Assembly: GCA_012064415.1 (NCBI GenBank)
Contig: SSNU01002941.1
Span: 1-10,476, forward strand
DNA: 10,476 bases
Reading direction: 5' to 3'
Origin: Gyrodactylus bullatarudis
Lineage: Eukaryota > Platyhelminthes > Monogenea > Gyrodactylidea > Gyrodactylidae
Notes under the pieces: model-generated
What the model saw: the letters and a program-made list of their open reading frames with translations, nothing else
Told to the model about the DNA's origin: nothing
Database searches by the model: none
Position numbers and translations under genes: made by a program
Shown: positions 7,719-10,476 of the stretch, in pieces
Numbering within the stretch: the first letter of the stretch is position 1
Layout: each line of letters opens with the position of its first letter

Positions 7719-8345
7719 ATTTATTAGGAAAACCGTTTTCCAATAAACTCGACTTCATGTTCTCTATTTCTTTAGGTATTTCCTCTGGACTTGCTATCCT
7801 TCTTATCCTCTTTCCTAGGCCAATTACTAAACCAACTTTATGTGAAACAGGACTAAAACTGGCATGATGGAGATATTTACCATTGTCAGTCTTTTTCTTG
7901 AAAATGTTTCTTTGAATTGACCCATCTTCTTTCCTAGTTAGTTTCACATCTAGGAAGCTTAAAATATCATCAGATTCTTTTTCCATCGTAAACTTAATAT
8001 TTGGTTGAACAGAAAAAATCATCCTATGATACGTTAGGTTTCATAAAAATAAAAGTGTCATCGACATATCTGATGTAAACATCAGTAAAAGAATTTATTG
8101 TTTCAGAAATTTTATTTAGTTCTAACCAGCCTAAGAAGATATCAGCTAAAAGAGGACTAAGAAGTGAACCCATAGCTATCCCATATTTTTGGATAAAAAC
8201 TTTGAAATGATAGAGGAACATTTATACAACAGATTCTTATAAGGTCTGTTATTTCTTTACTCTGCATTTCAAAACCACCCTGTTCATCGAGGGTTTCTTC
8301 TATTGGTACATTAGGAAATAAAGAACTAACATCTAATGAAATCAT
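7633..8345 (-). pseudogene. PLE reverse transcriptase, catalytic half
   Basis: In order on the minus strand: MISLDVSSLFPNVPIEETLD (8345 on; motif A, catalytic Asp), YGIAMGSLLSPLLADIF (about 8180; motif B), YIRYVDDTFIFMKP (about 8065-8035; motif C, catalytic DD), FTMEKESDDILSFLDVKLTR (about 7985) and GKYLHHASFSP..HKVGLV (about 7875; the PLE YLH motif). All catalytic aspartates are still encoded. Frameshifts near 8225, 8024 and 7690 separate the pieces. Motif B has GSLLSP where the family usually shows GSPLSP. No single start codon applies. Confidence 0.92.
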
Positions 8346-8748
8346 CTCTTTCGAACCTATGTTTTAATCCTTAATTTTATCAACAAATGAAAAAGTATCT
8401 TTAACAACATACATAGTATTCATGTGTTGTTTTTAATATATCTATCAACCATTTAGCTAAATTATGATGTGGACATGACGACATGTCCAAGATCGGCCGG
8501 ATTGGGAAAATCTCAGGAACAATCCCATAAGTTATCTTGTGTTTTTGGATGTAGATATAATCTAGACATCCCAGTATGTTTCTTAGCTATGAAACTCCTA
8601 GCTTTATCAGAAATTATATTTCTATCAAATAGTCCCACTGCTATTTTATTCATGGAACGTTCCACGGATTCCATTTGTTTAGAGTGTGAAAATCAATTTT
8701 GCCCAGTGCTTTGAAATTTACTCTCATCAGAGAGATAATCTAACCCTG
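8346..8748 (-). pseudogene. PLE reverse transcriptase, N-terminal half
   Basis: Short minus-strand frames continue upstream of motif A. AGLDYLSDESKFQ (from about 8748) is followed by VERSMNKIAVGLFDRNIISD and ARSFIAKKHTGMSRLYLHPK (8674-8513). IRPILDMSSCPHHNLAKWL then IDILKTTHEYYV (to 8401) corresponds to the PLE 'RPIL.M' RT2 motif and 'HNL..WL'. VVKDTFSFVDKIKD follows, then an in-frame TAA near 8366 and a run into MISLDV. Frameshifts fall near 8690, 8550 and 8410. It is too broken to appear as one open frame. The plus-strand frames over this region are shadows. Confidence 0.82.
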
Positions 8749-8751
8749 CCT

Positions 8752-8880
8752 TATAATAACACTGTGTGTCAAAAAAATAGGTCTCGGAGTAATAGGGTTT
8801 CAAGACCATATTCTGATGCAAAATTTGACGCTAATTCCGAATCTGATCTCAGAATTCCGTTATCATGCTTCGTTTGGGAG
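8752..8880 (-). repeat. Interspersed repeat R1, copy 2, inserted in the PLE
   Basis: The minus strand carries CAGATTCGGAATTAGCGTCA, AAATTTTGCATCAGA and an end CAGTGTTATTATA (8764-8752), matching 1-165 in order. The PLE coding sequence resumes directly after this end and is lost upstream of it. The inserted material probably continues to about 9130-9150, through A+T-rich sequence that includes TGATTTCCCGCGTAATAC and matches no PLE domain. Target duplication was not identified. Confidence 0.55.
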
Positions 8881-9149
8881 AAAATCTCAAAAATTCAAAA
8901 ATGCCATTTTGCATATAATTGAGCTTCAAAATTACATTAAATTAAATTTGAAAATTAATTATATCGGAATAAAATTAACATTAATTAATAGAAAAATTAA
9001 TTCTGCGTCGATTGATGTATGGCAAGGCTACGCAAATATTTGTATTACGCGGGAAATCACAAAATGAGTACTTGAAAGTCCCAATTTATGTGAAAAAAAT
9101 CAAGAAATTTTATGACTTTCTATCAACTTACAGGCTTATTAAGAATAAA

Positions 9150-9448
9150 TTCCAAAATGTTAAGCATGTATCTAGATCAAAATTTTGTGCTTTTTCAAAT
9201 TTGAACTTCTCTGAATTTGAGTCATCCTTCCGATTGTTAGTTAGACCCAGTTCATAGACTAGACGTTCAAAGGCTGCTTTATCTTCAATTTCATTTTTAC
9301 GTTTGGGGATACAAAAATTTGGACCAAGAGATAGGATTTCTTTTTGCTCCTTTGCACCCACTATGCCTAAAAGAAAATTTAGGGAAAATGGGCAATCCAC
9401 GACTATGCATGGGATTGCAAACGAATTTTCAGTTATTTTAGATCTCAC
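9150..9448 (-). pseudogene. PLE N-terminal fragment
   Basis: The minus frame contains GAKEQKEILSLGPNFCIPKR, then FERLVYELGLTNNRK. The motif LSLGPNFCIP is shared, slightly altered, with the plus-strand PLE (VLSLGPKFCVP) and marks the region N-terminal to the RT. The frame remains open to 9128, but similarity fades after about residue 90, where inserted sequence begins. The ATG at 9448 may or may not be the native start, since family N-termini vary. Confidence 0.78.
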
Positions 9449-9713
9449 ACATCATTGTTATCAAAATTATATGTGAAAATTTCACGGAAAACTTTGATTT
9501 AATAAAAAGGTCAAAATTCGTTACATCTCTAGTCTACATCTGCCACCGTGAGTTGAACATTATTTGTTTCTCATGGAATTGACACTTGCTTCTCCGATAT
9601 CTAAAGTAGTTTTCTGTATCCCTATTTGGAATCAATCTGGGATTTTAGCCTCTAATCCTTAGCCTATGCTTTTGTCATAAAAAAAATGTCCTATTAACTT
9701 CATCTCAGATTGA
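9449..9713. other. Intergenic gap between head-to-head PLEs
   Basis: About 265 bp separating the divergent N-termini. No ORF, promoter element or terminal repeat could be recognised. It may contain the 5' flank of one or both elements. Confidence 0.4.
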
Positions 9714-10476
9714 GCATTCATCGAAATTCAACTCCAAAACAATAATGATCAGAGAGATATCTCTTTCCCAGCCAACCCGGAAAACTATGTGTTCAACCTC
9801 AGCAAAATTCCACTTTCAAAGGATGCCTTAGAAGTCCTCAGTCTTGGTCCTAAGTTTTGTGTTCCAAACAAACGCAATATGAATCTTGAGACTGACATTG
9901 GTTTTGAGCTATTTTATAAACAATTAAATCATCTCTCTGCCTCTTCCAAACAGCTCCGTGAGAGATTCGATACAGTCCTCAATGACGCTAGGGTCCAATA
10001 CAAGCTGCAAAGAATCGACTTCCCATATCTCACAGCAGATCATTATCGTGCATTAGCCTCAATCCGAAAAAAACCCGATGTACTCATATCAGATCTGGAC
10101 AAAGGCTCAGAAATTGCAGTAATAAACTCGGACGAATATTACCGATATCACTCTTGATCAGTGATACCCGGATGTTTAGACAACTCGACAGAATTGAAGC
10201 AGAAAAGAGAGCTAATAAATTCCTGGCATCAGTGAACAGAAAGATTGACTTCTTAATTGAGAAGAAGGCCATCTCCCCAGAGACAGCTAAAATTATACGT
10301 CCAAATGGCCCCGGTATATGTAACCTATACCTCTTACCAAAAGTTTACAAAGGTACCGAGGACTTGAAATTTCGACCAATTCTCGATATGACGCCAAGCC
10401 CTCAGCATGGATTAGTACAATGGTTGGCTGATGTTTTAAAACCTCTTAGAGATCATCTATGTCCACACTCGGTTGT
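9714..10476 (+). pseudogene. Second Penelope-like element, N-terminus and RT start (runs off window)
   Basis: The frame is open from 9714, just after a TGA at 9711. It reads NYVFNLSKIPLSKDALEVLS, LGPKFCVPNKR, YLTADHYRALASIRKKPDVL and SDLDKGSEIAVINSDEYYR (RT1 region; 'DKG..IA..N..EY'). A single frameshift near 10150 interrupts it. From 10151 it is open to the window end: ISDTRMFRQLD, NLYLLPKVYKG ('Y.LPK.HK' motif), FRPILDMTPSPQHGLVQWL (RT2). The catalytic motifs lie beyond the window. No credible ATG precedes the N-terminal motif; the first in-frame alternative start is a GTG at 9789. Base composition is richer in G+C than the surroundings and only one break is seen, suggesting a younger insertion than its neighbour. 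The frameshift could also be an assembly error. Confidence 0.87.

Larger units (their letters stand above)
7187..9448 (-). mobile_element. Penelope-like retroelement, near full length, inactive
   Basis: Read on the minus strand, the pieces occur in canonical PLE order: N-terminal ILSLGPNFCIP motif, RT motifs 2-7, linker, GIY-YIG endonuclease, stop. The encoded protein would be a single polypeptide in which a telomerase-related RT is joined to a GIY-YIG nuclease that nicks target DNA. At least eight frameshifts or stops plus an internal insertion at about 8750-9150 make it a pseudogene. It is diverged from the PLE at 9714-10476. Terminal repeats were not identified. Confidence 0.9.

Noticed and set aside
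8713..8735. CTCTCTGATGAGAG on the minus strand, looking like a hammerhead core strand
   Set aside because: No GAAA partner strand follows, and the sequence encodes the expected PLE segment DYLSDESKF.
8469..9067. Plus-strand open frames of 78-83 codons (8469-8714, 8686-8922, 8816-9067)
   Set aside because: They overlie minus-strand PLE reverse transcriptase relics and the R1 insertion and have no family motif; they are shadows.
9012..9257. Plus-strand 81-codon frame
   Set aside because: Antisense to the PLE N-terminal fragment and inserted repeat; no independent support.
10084..10272. Minus-strand 62-codon frame
   Set aside because: Antisense to the plus-strand PLE, whose sense translation shows clear RT motifs.
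1..10476. CRISPR array, bacterial operon, phage or integrated virus genes
   Set aside because: No regularly spaced repeats, no prokaryotic gene structure, and all reverse transcriptase relics match PLE or LINE, with no gag, protease, integrase or envelope-like sequence.

Overview
This is an A+T-rich (well over two thirds A+T by eye) stretch of eukaryotic, probably arthropod, DNA with no recognisable host gene. It is packed with old transposable-element remains. Three findings point to an invertebrate such as an insect: Penelope-like elements (PLEs) with a GIY-YIG nuclease, piggyBac-type TTAA elements, and a non-LTR retrotransposon of jockey/CR1 type. Bacterial operons, Shine-Dalgarno sites, CRISPR arrays and intact long ORFs are all absent. 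The species cannot be named from the sequence.

Layout. 1-165 is a diverged interspersed repeat ('R1') that recurs on the other strand near 8752-8880. 166-1900 is A+T-rich DNA without a gene and holds a nested palindrome at 1585-1653. 1905-1980 (-) is a tRNA-Lys-like relic. 2028-2224 is a non-autonomous piggyBac-like element. 2551-2985 (-) is a decayed copy of a non-LTR retrotransposon C-terminus. 2990-4500 holds nothing assignable except a weak tRNA-like relic at 4210-4285 (+). 4508-4824 is a foldback (long inverted repeat) MITE. 4858-5100 (-) is the tail of a piggyBac transposase, abutting a 189-bp TTAA-bounded piggyBac-like MITE (5101-5289). That MITE in turn interrupts a better-preserved copy of the same non-LTR C-terminus (5286-5940, -).

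At 6575-6695 (-) a tRNA-like B-box segment is followed directly by a hammerhead-ribozyme-like core. From 9448 down to 7187 (-) lies a nearly end-to-end but many-times frameshifted PLE: N-terminal motif, reverse transcriptase motifs including YVDD, then GIY-YIG endonuclease. It is interrupted around 8750-9150 by an R1 copy. At 9714-10476 (+) a second, clearly different and much better preserved PLE starts head-to-head with the first and runs off the window end.

How it fits together: the window is a graveyard of nested insertions. Retrotransposons (two PLEs, two LINE tails) supply the reverse transcriptase relics. PiggyBac relics are present as both a transposase fragment and end-only MITEs. 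tRNA-like pol III promoter relics suggest SINEs. The less ordinary points are the tRNA-like/hammerhead-like pair about 0.55 kb downstream of a PLE on the same strand, the head-to-head PLE pair, and the LINE / TTAA-MITE / piggyBac-transposase junction.
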